DNA of 64,000 nt from Humidesulfovibrio mexicanus (GCF_900188225.1 NZ_FZOC01000002.1:1-64000); one strand, 5' to 3'; counted from the first letter of the stretch, positions 35,570 through 44,012 are shown. Notes: a model not told the origin generated them from the sequence alone. Translations and numbers: made by a program.

Positions 35570-35582
35570 CTGGTCCAACCAG
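35570..35582. promoter_or_regulatory. FadR-type operator at the GntR gene start
   Basis: The minus strand reads CTGGTTGGACCAG, a perfect TGGT-N3-ACCA palindrome with extra C/G at the ends, flanked as AA...AT like E. coli FadR sites. It touches the regulator start codon, pointing to autoregulation. Confidence 0.7.
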
Positions 35583-35676
35583 TTTAGGGTTTGCATGACC
35601 CAATGTGATCGTTTCAAGTCCACTTAGTGCCAAATTTGTCGGCAGTGCAAGGGAATGGTAAAAAAATCACACACAA

Positions 35677-35689
35677 CTGGTTGGGCCAG
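35677..35689. promoter_or_regulatory. GntR operator-like repeat 2
   Basis: CTGGTTGGGCCAG differs from the operator at 35570-35582 by one base and keeps the same flanks (AA before, AT after). It lies about 110 bases upstream of the regulator start. Confidence 0.65.
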
Positions 35690-35767
35690 ATTTCGGGACG
35701 GGTGATGCGGAGCTGCTGTGCTGTTATGTAACAACCTGAATGTATATTATTTTTTTGTTTTTCCCGG

Positions 35768-35780
35768 CTGGTCGGGACAG
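35768..35780. promoter_or_regulatory. GntR operator-like repeat 3
   Basis: CTGGTCGGGACAG keeps one perfect half (CTGGT) and a degenerate second half. It is placed just after an AT-rich, promoter-like run at 35735-35760. Confidence 0.5.
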
Positions 35781-35838
35781 ACGACTGGCGCTAGCGCATG
35801 GTGCGGGCGTGAGGCGTTCAAACGATGGGAATGGTCTT

Positions 35839-35851
35839 TTGGTTGGGCCAG
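35839..35851. promoter_or_regulatory. GntR operator-like repeat 4
   Basis: TTGGTTGGGCCAG differs from repeat 2 only in the first base. It lies in the leader between the AT-rich run and the PAS-protein gene. Confidence 0.55.
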
Positions 35852-36047
35852 TGGCGTGGCTTTTGGAACAATCTGTTTTGCCGATGGCGGGCACCCCCCG
35901 TTTGGCGTCTGCGCCGGGTCACCCCGCCTGATGGGGGGGCTGGTGATCTGGCGGGGCATTGTCTCCAGTTTTCAGGCCCATGCGCGTGTTTGCCGTCGCC
36001 TTGCTTCCTGCCGGGGCCGCTGTGCATGTCCAGACTTGACGGTGTGT

Positions 36048-36060
36048 CTGGTGGGGCCAA
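36048..36060. promoter_or_regulatory. GntR operator-like repeat 5
   Basis: CTGGTGGGGCCAA keeps TGGT-N3-GCCA. It is about 90 bases upstream of the PAS-protein start and is weaker than the others. Confidence 0.4.
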
Positions 36061-36148
36061 CAGGCCGGATGGTTTGCCAACCAGACCGGGACAGGGGTAA
36101 CGTGCCCGTCACCCGCGCTTGCGGAGAAGCGACGACAAGGGACCCTCA

Positions 36149-37432
36149 ATGCTCAAGACTCTTGAAAACACGGAACCTGGAAACGGGGACCAGCGCCTGG
36201 GCGCCTATCTGGCCATGCTGCCCGCCCTGGCCTGGCGGATAGACATTGTGGCCAATGAGATAACCTACCTTAACGCCTACACCATCCCCTCGCTTGGGGA
36301 AGAGGCCAAGGCGGTCCTGCAGAACCCCGCCTATGCCAGGCAGATGATTGTGGGCCAGGACAACGACCGGTTTCTGCATTGCTACGACCAGATGCGCAAC
36401 CGCCACCCAGCGGCCTGCACGTTCCGCATCCGCCTTGCGGATGGAACCATCGCCTGGTTCAAGCTCATGTCCATGCCCGACCCGGAGCTGCCTACCTGCT
36501 CCTTGGGCCTGTTTATGGACATCACCGCCCACGTGAACGCGATTCTGTCCACCGACGGCCGCCCCCCCCTGTGCGACAGAATCGACCTGCTGGACGAGCC
36601 GGTGCTGCTCATCCGTTTTTCCGACCGCAGGGTGTTCATGGCCAACGCCGCGGCGCGGAGCCTGCTGTGCTACTCGGCCAGCGACATGGCCTCCCTGGAC
36701 CTGGGCCGGTTGTTTCAGAAGAACACCAGGGAGCAGATGTTCCATGTGTACGAGGGGCTGATCTTCTCGGACTTCTGGGCCGGCGAGCTCATCGTGACCG
36801 ACAGCACGGGCAGGCATCACCAGTGCATGGCCCGTGTGCAGGCCGTTGCACGTGACGAGAAGAGCCTGCTCTGGGTCACCTTGACCCATCTCAACACCTG
36901 CACGGCCTGCCGCGAGACGCCGACGCGCTGCGATGCGCCCACGCCGCCTCGCAAAACCATCCAGGCCATGGCCAAGTGCAAGACCATCACGGAGCTGCTG
37001 AAAACGATGCTCGACGTTTTGCCGCCGGATTCGCCCACCAGCGGCATCATGCTTTCGCGCATCTTCATTGCCGAGAACAGGGTGCAGGTCACCGGAGTGG
37101 GCGAGCCCTTCGACTTCCTGCCTGAGGACCACACGCATCCGTACGAGGGCTCCATCGCGGAGAACATCGTCCGCTTCAATCTGCCCCAGCATGTGGTCCA
37201 GGAAACATCGAAAAGCATCAAGCCCATCGACTGGGCGCTGTTCATCCCGCGCGGCATCCGCTCCTATTACGCGCAGCCGTTTTTCGACAATGGCGTTCTG
37301 ACCAAGGTGCTGATCTTTTGCTCGCGCCAGGCCGAGAGCTACGATCCGGAGGCCCCAGCCCCGTTGTACGAGCTGTACCCCGAGTTTCTGAAAGGGCTGG
37401 AGCGGTGCCTTAAGCGAAAGGGCGCGCGCTAG
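36149..37432 (+). CDS. PAS-domain sensor-like protein without recognised output domain
   Basis: This 427-residue soluble protein starts at ATG 36149 with AAGGGA 7 bases upstream. Two PAS-like segments are visible: about 20-135 (ending LGLFMDITAHVNAI) and about 150-260. The rest (about 270-427) is unrecognised and contains four or five cysteines (TCTACRETPTRC) that could bind metal. No kinase, GGDEF or HTH motif is present. It is divergent from the GntR-led operon across the operator array and may sense the same signal. Confidence 0.65.
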   Translation: MLKTLENTEPGNGDQRLGAYLAMLPALAWRIDIVANEITYLNAYTIPSLGEEAKAVLQNPAYARQMIVGQDNDRFLHCYDQMRNRHPAACTFRIRLADGTIAWFKLMSMPDPELPTCSLGLFMDITAHVNAILSTDGRPPLCDRIDLLDEPVLLIRFSDRRVFMANAAARSLLCYSASDMASLDLGRLFQKNTREQMFHVYEGLIFSDFWAGELIVTDSTGRHHQCMARVQAVARDEKSLLWVTLTHLNTCTACRETPTRCDAPTPPRKTIQAMAKCKTITELLKTMLDVLPPDSPTSGIMLSRIFIAENRVQVTGVGEPFDFLPEDHTHPYEGSIAENIVRFNLPQHVVQETSKSIKPIDWALFIPRGIRSYYAQPFFDNGVLTKVLIFCSRQAESYDPEAPAPLYELYPEFLKGLERCLKRKGAR

Positions 37433-37803
37433 CTGTTGCGTTGCACGCCGTTGTTCACTGCCTGTGCGATCCGGCTGAATGGCGGCTTGTTTTGTAACGC
37501 TTAGTGATTTTAGCGGAAGTTGAATGCATGGAGCCTGCGGGGCAACTCGCTGGTTCTTTCGTTTGCGGTGGGGGAGCTGCTGCGTAGGCCCCTCACGCAG
37601 GGCCGCTTGCGTGAAGCGTTCGGCCTTGCCGTTGGGGCGCGGCGCGTGTTTTGCCGTGCAGCGCTGGCGCAGAGCAAACCGGGATTGGCGGTGGCGCGTC
37701 CGCTCGCATCCGTGGGCTTCATCACGATGGCGCGCGCGTCCGCTCCAAAAGCGCCGCAGCCCGCTTCGTCCAGAGGCCGCCGGGAGCGCGTGTGCTTTGG
37801 CTG
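37433..37803. other. Intergenic stretch, no gene supported
   Basis: Short ORFs exist on both strands, but none has a convincing ribosome site, codon pattern or recognisable product. I see no RNA gene. The stretch ends at the terminator of tRNA-Leu. Confidence 0.55.
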
Positions 37804-37839
37804 AAAAAGAAAAAGGGTCCCGCCTTGTTAGCGGGACCC
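37804..37839 (-). terminator. Intrinsic terminator of tRNA-Leu
   Basis: GGGTCCCGC and GCGGGACCC arms are perfectly complementary with a 7-base loop. The minus strand then reads TTTTTCTTTTTC. Confidence 0.9.
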
Positions 37840-37849
37840 CTGTTCATTC

Positions 37850-37936
37850 TGGTGCCGAAGGGGAGACTCGAACTCCCATGGCCTTGCGACCACTAGACCC
37901 TGAACCTAGCGTGTCTACCAATTCCACCACTTCGGC
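37850..37936 (-). tRNA. tRNA-Leu, anticodon CAG
   Basis: This 87-base class II tRNA has a long variable arm and encoded CCA. The acceptor GCCGAAG pairs with CTTCGGC. The anticodon loop reads TTCAGGG, giving anticodon CAG for CUG codons, the commonest leucine codon in this GC-rich genome. Confidence 0.94.
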
Positions 37937-37979
37937 ATTGTCCGGGCGGCGTGTCGCCATCCCGTCGTTGCGAGGGAAT

Positions 37980-38008
37980 CATTTAGCCGCATCGCGTGCC
38001 GTTGGCAA
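37980..38008 (-). promoter_or_regulatory. Probable promoter of tRNA-Leu
   Basis: The minus strand carries TTGCCA (38008-38003), a 17-base spacer and TAAATG (37985-37980), about 44 bases before the tRNA start. Box quality is moderate. Confidence 0.45.
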
Positions 38009-38047
38009 GGGTTTTTTTGTTTCCCGCAACGTTTTTTTTGCGGCGGC

Positions 38048-39328
38048 CTACCGTTCGTCGAAGGGCACGTAATCGCGCAGCACCTGCCCGGTGAAAATCT
38101 GTCGGGGGCGGTGGATCTTGCTGCCATGCTGCTGGTGCTCCTCGTACCAGTGGGCGATCCAGCCCGGCATACGGCCTATGGCGAACATCACCGGGAACAT
38201 CTGCATCGGGATGTTCAGCGCCCGCAAAATGAGCCCGGAGTAGAAGTCCACGTTGGGGTACAGCTTGCGCTCGGCGAAGTAGGGGTCGGCCAGGGCCAGG
38301 GCCTCCAGCTCCATGGCGATGTCCATGAGCCGGTCCAGCTTGCCCAGCTTGGTGAGCAGGTCGTGGGCGGCCTGCTTGAGGATCACCGCGCGCGGGTCGT
38401 AGCTTTTGTAAATGCGGTGGCCGAAGCCCATGAGCCTGAACTTCTTCTGCTTGGCCAGTTCCAGCACCTCGCGCGGGGTGCGCTTGCCCTCGGATATCTG
38501 CTCCAGCATCTCCATGACGCCCGCGTTTGCCCCGCCGTGCAGCCGTCCCCACAGGGCGCAAATGCCTGCCGATACGGAGGCGAACAGGTTGGCCTGGCTT
38601 GAGCCCACCATGCGCACCGTGCTTGTGGAGCAGTTCTGCTCGTGGTCCGCGTGCAGGGTCAAAAAGAGCGACAGCGCCCGCACGGCCTCCGGGCTCGGGT
38701 CGTAGTGCTTGTGCGGTATGGAGAACATCATGTGCAGGAAGTTGCGGCAGTAGGACAGGGCCGGGTTGGGATACATGAACGGCAGCCCCATGCTCTTGCG
38801 ATAGCTGAAGGCCGCGATGGTGCGCACCTTGCTGATGATCTTGGAGGCCGCCAGATAGAATTCGCCCTTGCTTTCGATCTCCAGCAGGTCGGGATGGTAG
38901 CAGCCCATGGAATTGACCACGGCCGACAGCATGGCCATGGGGTGCCCGCCTGGCGGAAAGCCCTCGAAGTGGTGGCGCAGATCCTCGTGCAGCAGTTCCT
39001 CGGCGCACAGGCCTGCGGAAAAACGCGACAGCTGTTCCCGTGTGGGCAGTTCACCGAAAATAAGCAACCAGGCCGTTTCGGTGAAAGAGCCGCGCGAGGC
39101 GATCTGGTCGATGGGGTAGCCCCTGTAGCGCAGAATGCCCTGTTCGCCATCGACAAAGGTGATGGCGCTTTTGCAGGGCCCGGTGTTCATGTAGCCGGGA
39201 TCATAGGTGATGCACCCGGTCTGCGAGCGCAGTTTGGTGATGTCCAGGCCACGGTCGCCCAGGGCGCCTTCGATGATGGGGAGCTCAAAGGTCTTGCCAT
39301 CAATGATCAGCTGTGCGGTCTTGGTCAT
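38048..39328 (-). CDS. gltA: Citrate synthase
   Basis: The protein is 426 residues from ATG 39328 with GGAAG upstream; earlier in-frame starts lack sites. Catalytic residues are visible: His in LHADHEQNCSTST, His in MGFGHRIYKSYDPR and Asp in YPNVDFYSG. Length and the N-terminal beta region (TAQLIIDGKTFELPIIEG) match the Gram-negative hexameric, NADH-regulated type. Family role: condenses oxaloacetate with acetyl-CoA. A methylcitrate synthase is less likely because those are shorter. It stands alone upstream of tRNA-Leu. Confidence 0.95.
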   Translation of the reverse strand: MTKTAQLIIDGKTFELPIIEGALGDRGLDITKLRSQTGCITYDPGYMNTGPCKSAITFVDGEQGILRYRGYPIDQIASRGSFTETAWLLIFGELPTREQLSRFSAGLCAEELLHEDLRHHFEGFPPGGHPMAMLSAVVNSMGCYHPDLLEIESKGEFYLAASKIISKVRTIAAFSYRKSMGLPFMYPNPALSYCRNFLHMMFSIPHKHYDPSPEAVRALSLFLTLHADHEQNCSTSTVRMVGSSQANLFASVSAGICALWGRLHGGANAGVMEMLEQISEGKRTPREVLELAKQKKFRLMGFGHRIYKSYDPRAVILKQAAHDLLTKLGKLDRLMDIAMELEALALADPYFAERKLYPNVDFYSGLILRALNIPMQMFPVMFAIGRMPGWIAHWYEEHQQHGSKIHRPRQIFTGQVLRDYVPFDER

Positions 39329-39611
39329 GTGCTCTTCCGTAATGTGCTGTCGTTCACGCATATGGGGTTTCGCCGTCCGTTCTGGGTCTGTCGGCGCAGA
39401 ATAAAATTCTGTCGCCCTCGGGCGAAGCCCTCGCAATCCAATGGGCTGCCTACTAGGATTCAGCCCTGTTGTCCAGCAAGCCCCGCGCGGGTTTGACAAT
39501 CCTGTCATGCGCGGGAGGTGTGGAACATGCGCCGGACCGGCTTGCGCACGGCTGCAAAAGGCTTATACTCTCCACTTCCGGCAAAGAAACAACGCCAACG
39601 GAGATCCCCCA

Positions 39612-40754
39612 GTGAACGACGATTCGAACACACAAAAGAACATGACGCGCAGGCAGTTTCTCGCGACTCTCGGCATGGCGGGCGTGGGCCTGGCGGTTCC
39701 CGCCGCTGCCGCTGCTGCTGCGGCGGCCACGGCCCCTGCGGAAGGCGGCGAGGAGTTGGCCACCCTGCATGACCTTTCCAAGTGCGTGGGCTGCGGGGCC
39801 TGCGTGGAGGCCTGCCGCGAGGCCAACGCCCACAAGTTCCCGGAGCCGAAGAAACCCTTTCCGCCCATGTTCCCGGCAACGGTCAAGGCGGAAGACTGGT
39901 CCACGCGTCGGCATGTGGACGACCGCCTGACCCCGTACAACTGGCTCTACATCCAGTCCGCGCGCGGGCAGTACCAGGGCCAGCCGTTTGAAATCCACAT
40001 CCCCCGGCGCTGTATGCACTGCCAGAATCCTCCCTGCGCCAACCTGTGCCCCTGGGGCGCGGCCGCACGGCAGAACAACGGCATCGTGCGCATCGACGAC
40101 GAAATCTGCCTGGGCGGGGCCAAATGCAAGACGGTATGCCCCTGGGAGATTCCCATGCGCCAGACCGGCGTGGGCCTGTACCTCAAGCTCATGCCCACCT
40201 ATGGCGGCAACGGGGTCATGTACAAGTGCGACCGCTGCGCCGACCGCGTGGCCAAGGGCGGCCAGCCCGCCTGCATCGAAGCATGTCCTTACGGCGTGCA
40301 GGAGATCGGCCCGCGTTCCGAGATTGTGGCCAAGGCCCATGCTCTGGCGCGCGATATGGGCGGGTACATCTACGGCGAGACCGAGAATGGCGGCACCAAC
40401 TCCCTGTATGTGTCGCCGGTGCCCTTCGATGTGCTGGACGCGGCGGCCACCACAGGTCCGGGCAAGCCGCACCTTTCCCCGGTTGCGGACATGATGGCCG
40501 ACGAGGACAAGCTGGCCCTTGCGGCGCTGCTTGCCCCGGTGGCTGGCGTGGTGGCCGGGGCCTTGCGCCTGGGCTCCCGTCTTGCGGGCGGACGCAGGCC
40601 GGATCCGCCGGAGGGCCCGAAGCCTGACTCCGGAGGCGGGGGGGCGCGGCCTTCGGCCAGTGAACTGCTGGCCGGGGGGTTCGGCAAGGGCTTCACCGAT
40701 GGCGCCTCCCCTGCGCCCAAGGACGGCCAAGGCGGCAAGGAGGGCGGCAAATGA
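39612..40754 (+). CDS. Four-cluster ferredoxin-like electron-transfer subunit with Tat signal
   Basis: The protein is 380 residues from GTG 39612 (GGAG 8 bases upstream); the ATG at 39642 is an alternative. TRRQFLATLG is the Tat motif. Sixteen cysteines form four [4Fe-4S] sites: CVGCGACVEAC, CMHCQNPPCANLC, CLGGAKCKTVC and CDRCADRV...CIEACPYG. This is the HybA/HmcB/DsrO layout of periplasm-facing electron conduits. Near 300-320 a hydrophobic segment could anchor the protein, and the tail is Gly/Pro-rich. The next gene, overlapping by 4 bases, encodes a cytochrome b, so the pair passes electrons between periplasm and quinone pool. No catalytic subunit is adjacent. Confidence 0.87.
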   Translation: MNDDSNTQKNMTRRQFLATLGMAGVGLAVPAAAAAAAAATAPAEGGEELATLHDLSKCVGCGACVEACREANAHKFPEPKKPFPPMFPATVKAEDWSTRRHVDDRLTPYNWLYIQSARGQYQGQPFEIHIPRRCMHCQNPPCANLCPWGAAARQNNGIVRIDDEICLGGAKCKTVCPWEIPMRQTGVGLYLKLMPTYGGNGVMYKCDRCADRVAKGGQPACIEACPYGVQEIGPRSEIVAKAHALARDMGGYIYGETENGGTNSLYVSPVPFDVLDAAATTGPGKPHLSPVADMMADEDKLALAALLAPVAGVVAGALRLGSRLAGGRRPDPPEGPKPDSGGGGARPSASELLAGGFGKGFTDGASPAPKDGQGGKEGGK

Positions 40755-41266
40755 GCACACAGCATGGTTTGCGTCCCGTATCCCGTCTTGTGGCCTGGTT
40801 CTATGTGGCCTGCGTGGCCCTGCTTGCCCTCACCGGAACCATGCAGATGCCCATAGCCAGCCGCTACCGCATCGTGGCCGTGCCTGGGCTGGGCTGGCTG
40901 GGCGACTTCTGGCTGACCCACAAATTGCATTACCTGGGGGCGGCGCTGCTGCTCTTCTTGACCGCATACGTCGTTACCCGCTGGGCGCTGGAGTGGCGGC
41001 GCACCCATGCGCTCACGGCTTTGGGCTGGACGCGCGCGGCAGTGCTCGGCTTGCTCATCGTCACAGGCGCGGTGCGCGTGCTTAAGAACCTGCACGGGGT
41101 CAACTTCTCGCCCCAGCCGGTGATGCTGGTGGACTGGACGCACCTGGGGCTGGCGTTTCTGCTGGGGTGCCTGGCCCTTTGGCGCAAGCTCTCGGGCGGA
41201 ACGTACTGGACGCAGGCGGGGGCGCGGGTCCGGCAAGAGTCGCGGCGCGGGGCCCCGGTGTCCTGA
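40751..41266 (+). CDS. Membrane cytochrome b subunit
   Basis: This 171-residue protein has four membrane helices. Histidines suited for heme b lie in KLHYLGAALLLF and WTHLGLAFLLG, and the order matches cytochrome b561/FdnI-like subunits. The ATG overlaps the Fe-S subunit stop by 4 bases. Inferred role: quinone-linked anchor for the Fe-S subunit. It may work with the [NiFe] hydrogenase encoded convergently downstream, but the two are on different transcripts. Confidence 0.78.
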   Translation: MSTQHGLRPVSRLVAWFYVACVALLALTGTMQMPIASRYRIVAVPGLGWLGDFWLTHKLHYLGAALLLFLTAYVVTRWALEWRRTHALTALGWTRAAVLGLLIVTGAVRVLKNLHGVNFSPQPVMLVDWTHLGLAFLLGCLALWRKLSGGTYWTQAGARVRQESRRGAPVS

Positions 41267-41294
41267 AATTTGGCGTAGCGTGCAGGATGAAACA

Positions 41295-41330
41295 AGAAGG
41301 CCATGCGCGGAGAGTCGCGCGTGGCCTTCT
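41295..41330. terminator. Bidirectional terminator between cytochrome b and hypC genes
   Basis: Arms AGAAGGCCATGCGCG and CGCGCGTGGCCTTCT form a 15-pair stem (one G-T pair) with a 6-base loop. T-rich sequence is short on both sides (TTTG on plus, TTGTTTC on minus). It lies between convergent gene ends. Confidence 0.75.
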
Positions 41331-41352
41331 GTCGCGTTTGGGAAAAGCGGGC

Positions 41353-41616
41353 CTAGATGACCAGGTTGTCCTGCTTGATTCCGGCCTCCTCGGCGGCGGC
41401 GATGACATCGCGCAGGATCTGCAGGGTTTCGCGGGCCTCCACCGGGTCCAGCTTGCGGATGGCGAAGCCCGCGTGGATGATGAGGAAATCTCCAGGAGCG
41501 ATGGTGTCGTCCAGGATCATGAGCGAGGCGGTGACAGTGGTGTCGCCCTCGCCCACGCGGCAGGTGGCCACCTGGTCCTCAATGGAGATGACTTCAGCGG
41601 GAACGGCTAGGCACAT
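41353..41616 (-). CDS. hypC: Hydrogenase maturation chaperone, HypC/HybG family
   Basis: This 87-residue protein starts MCLAVPAEV. The N-terminal Cys2 is the residue that contacts HypD and carries the Fe(CN)2CO unit. The ATG lies 4 bases after the protease stop. Family role: brings the iron centre to the precursor large subunit. It is probably dedicated to the hydrogenase upstream. Confidence 0.92.
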   Translation of the reverse strand: MCLAVPAEVISIEDQVATCRVGEGDTTVTASLMILDDTIAPGDFLIIHAGFAIRKLDPVEARETLQILRDVIAAAEEAGIKQDNLVI

Positions 41617-41620
41617 GACA

Positions 41621-42160
41621 TTACTCCTGGTGGGCCGGGCTGTCGGCCCGTCTTGCCGGGGCGGGGTTCGCCTTCTTGGCGTAGGTGCCGCCGGCCTTTT
41701 CGATTTCCTCCAGCACAAAGCCCATGAGGGCCTCCTGGCGCTCCTTGGCCACGGGGGAAAGCTCCAAGGCCATGGTGTGGAAGTCTTCCGGCTCCATGCC
41801 GACGATGACTGCTTCCGGTCTGTTGCCGACGATGTCGCACATGACGAGGGTGTCCACCAGGTCGGTCTGGTGCATGGAGTCCTTGAAGGCCAAACTCTTG
41901 CGAAGATCCTCGCCCACAAGGCGGTAGACGCTTCCGGCCGGGCCGTCGCCCAGCACGGCGTCCACCACGATGAGCAGGTCGCTGTCCATGATGGGGTCCA
42001 TGAGGCGCGTGCCGAGGGTGCCGCCGTCCATGAGGGTGACATTGTCGGAAAAGTCATAGAGGCGGGTGAGCTCTTCAACCGCACGAACGCCGATGCCCTC
42101 GTCGGTGAAGAGGATGTTGCCCACGCCGAGAACCAGGATGCGTGTTTTTGTGTCAGTCAT
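41621..42160 (-). CDS. hynC: Hydrogenase maturation protease (HyaD/HybD/HynC family)
   Basis: This 179-residue endopeptidase has candidate nickel-sensing residues at E21 (TDEGIG), D67 (VVDAVLG) and H97 (SMHQTDL), matching the Glu/Asp/His triad of HybD. Family role: checks nickel insertion and cuts the C-terminal tail of the large subunit. The likely target is the HynA-like protein encoded just upstream, whose tail is described there. Between them lies a strong terminator, so this gene is expected to be expressed at a lower level by read-through. Confidence 0.9.
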   Translation of the reverse strand: MTDTKTRILVLGVGNILFTDEGIGVRAVEELTRLYDFSDNVTLMDGGTLGTRLMDPIMDSDLLIVVDAVLGDGPAGSVYRLVGEDLRKSLAFKDSMHQTDLVDTLVMCDIVGNRPEAVIVGMEPEDFHTMALELSPVAKERQEALMGFVLEEIEKAGGTYAKKANPAPARRADSPAHQE

Positions 42161-42175
42161 GGAGCCTCGTTTTGG

Positions 42176-42213
42176 GAAAAAGGACGGGAATCCGGCGAAC
42201 CGGATTCCCGTCC
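42176..42213 (-). terminator. Strong hairpin terminator between hydrogenase large-subunit and protease genes
   Basis: A perfect 14-pair stem (GGACGGGAATCCGG and its complement) closes a TTCG tetraloop. On the minus strand it is followed by TTTTTCCC. It is about 20 bases after the large-subunit stop and 20 bases before the protease start codon. Confidence 0.92.
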
Positions 42214-42234
42214 AATACAGGATGGCGTTACGGT

Positions 42235-43935
42235 TTACAACACCTTGAAGCTGGCGGTCTTGCCGGTCTTGGCGTCGAGCACGTGCACGCCGCAGGCGAT
42301 GCAGGGGTCGAAGCTGTGGACCGTGCGCAGGATCTCGACCGGACGGGCCGGGTCGAAGATCGGGGTGCCCATGAGGGCCTCTTCCACGGGGCCGAGTTTG
42401 CCGGCCGCGCAGCGGGGACCGAGGTTCCAGGTGGAGGGCACCACGAGCTGGAAGTTCTCGATCTTGCCCTTCTTGATCTTGATCCAGTGGGACAGTGCGC
42501 CGCGGGGGGCGGTGGCGTAGCCCACGCCCTCGGCCTCGTCCGGCATCTTCCAGGGGGTGTAGAGTTCGGTGTCGCCGCTCTTCACGTTGCTGCTCAGAGC
42601 CTCAAGCCAGACCGGGATCTGATTGGCGGTGACCAGGCATTCGATGGCGCGGGCGGCGGTGCGGCCCAGGGTGGAGAACAGCGCCGCGGGGCCAACGCCG
42701 ACCTTGGCCAGGACCATGTTCACCGCATCCACGGTGGGCTTGTGGCCCTTGGCGTAGGCCACGAGCATGGCGGCCAGGGGGCCGACTTCGCAGGACTCGC
42801 CGTTGTAGCGGGGAGCCTTCATCCAGGAGTAGCGGTCCTTGTCCTCAAGGCTGGTGTACTTGGGTTCGGTGACGCCCTGGTAAGGATGCAGGGCCTTGTC
42901 GCCCACGTACCAGCTGTGCTTCACATGCTCCAGAATCTGGTTCGGATCGAAGGAGGTGGGGTTCTTGAGGTCACGCTTCATGATGAGGCCGGGAGCGAAG
43001 AAGCGGGCGTTCAGGTCGTACTCGTCGGTGGGGAACTCGCCGAAGGTCAGGAAGTTGGTGGTTCCGCCGATGGAGCCCCAGTCCTTGTAGAAGGTGCCGA
43101 TGGCGATGACGTCCGGGATGTAGAAGTCACGGATGAAGGCGGTGACTTCGTCGGTGAGGGCCTTGTACTCGGCCATGCGCTCGGGCTTCAGCGCGTCGTA
43201 GTTGGTGACGCCGCCCACCACGGTGAACTGGGTGTGTGGGTTCTTGGCGCCGAAGATGGCCATGGCGCGCGCGGCCTTGACCTGCATGTGCAGGGCGTCA
43301 AGGTAGTGTTTGGTGGCCATGAGGTCGGCCTCGGCGGGCAGGTAGTAGGCCTCGTTCTTCTTCTCGCCCAGGAAGTAGGCGTTGGTGAAGATGCCGAGCT
43401 TGCCGGAGGCGACCAGGGCGCCGACCTTGTCCTGCACGGCCTTGAACTGGGCGGCGGTCTCCTTGCGGCCGGCCGACAGGCTGTTGGACAGCGCGGCGGT
43501 CTTGGCGGGGTCGGCCTTCAGGGCGTTGGCCACGTTGACCCAGTCCAGCGCGTGCAGGTGATAGAAGTGCACCAGGTGGTCATGCAGGTACTGGGAAGCC
43601 ATGACCAAGTTGCGCATGAGGATGGCGTTTTTGGGGATCTTGACCTTGACGGCGTTGTCCACCGCGCGGGTGCTGGCCAGGGCGTGGGTGTAGGTGCACA
43701 CGCCGCAGGAGCGCTGGGTGAAGTGCTGGGCGTCGCGCGGGTCGCGGCCCTTGAGGATGATCTCCAGGCCGCGGAACAGCTGGGAGCTGCTGCGCACATC
43801 GACGACCTTGCCGTTTTCGACGACGGTCTCGATGCGCAGGTGGCCTTCAATGCGGGTGACCGGGTCGACAATGACCGGGCCGGAGAAATTGCCCTTGGGC
43901 GTGACCGGAATGGTTTGCGGTTTGGAACCAGACAT
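42235..43935 (-). CDS. hynA: Periplasmic [NiFe] hydrogenase, large subunit
   Basis: The protein is 566 residues from ATG 43935 with AGGAGG 7 bases upstream. Nickel-iron ligands are C77 and C80 (RSCGVCTY) and C545 and C548 (DPCIACGVH); both are plain cysteine, so this is [NiFe], not [NiFeSe]. The precursor tail after H551 is 15 residues and should be removed by the protease encoded downstream. Family role: H2 oxidation or formation in the periplasm, co-exported with the small subunit. Electrons pass to type I cytochrome c3 in Desulfovibrio. Confidence 0.96.
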   Translation of the reverse strand: MSGSKPQTIPVTPKGNFSGPVIVDPVTRIEGHLRIETVVENGKVVDVRSSSQLFRGLEIILKGRDPRDAQHFTQRSCGVCTYTHALASTRAVDNAVKVKIPKNAILMRNLVMASQYLHDHLVHFYHLHALDWVNVANALKADPAKTAALSNSLSAGRKETAAQFKAVQDKVGALVASGKLGIFTNAYFLGEKKNEAYYLPAEADLMATKHYLDALHMQVKAARAMAIFGAKNPHTQFTVVGGVTNYDALKPERMAEYKALTDEVTAFIRDFYIPDVIAIGTFYKDWGSIGGTTNFLTFGEFPTDEYDLNARFFAPGLIMKRDLKNPTSFDPNQILEHVKHSWYVGDKALHPYQGVTEPKYTSLEDKDRYSWMKAPRYNGESCEVGPLAAMLVAYAKGHKPTVDAVNMVLAKVGVGPAALFSTLGRTAARAIECLVTANQIPVWLEALSSNVKSGDTELYTPWKMPDEAEGVGYATAPRGALSHWIKIKKGKIENFQLVVPSTWNLGPRCAAGKLGPVEEALMGTPIFDPARPVEILRTVHSFDPCIACGVHVLDAKTGKTASFKVL

Positions 43936-44012
43936 ATTGTATCCTCCTAATGGGGAGTTGAAGTCGCGGATATTGCCGTGCACACAACCGGGAACGAACA
44001 GTCCGGTTCAGC

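Larger units (their letters stand above)
35634..36148. other. Divergent intergenic region with an operator array
   Basis: No credible gene lies here. The right-hand part is GC-rich without a coding pattern. The part 35650-35760 is clearly AT-rich and is the likely promoter zone. At least three further operator-like copies are listed separately, so the regulator probably controls both the leftward operon and the rightward PAS gene. Confidence 0.6.

Noticed and set aside
36071-36083. A sixth operator-like site near the PAS gene (minus strand CTGGTTGGCAAAC)
   Set aside because: Only one half matches; the other half is lost, so it is not counted in the array.
37510-37804. Overlapping short ORFs on both strands before tRNA-Leu
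   Set aside because: No ribosome sites, no recognisable product, and both strands are equally open as expected for GC-rich noncoding DNA.
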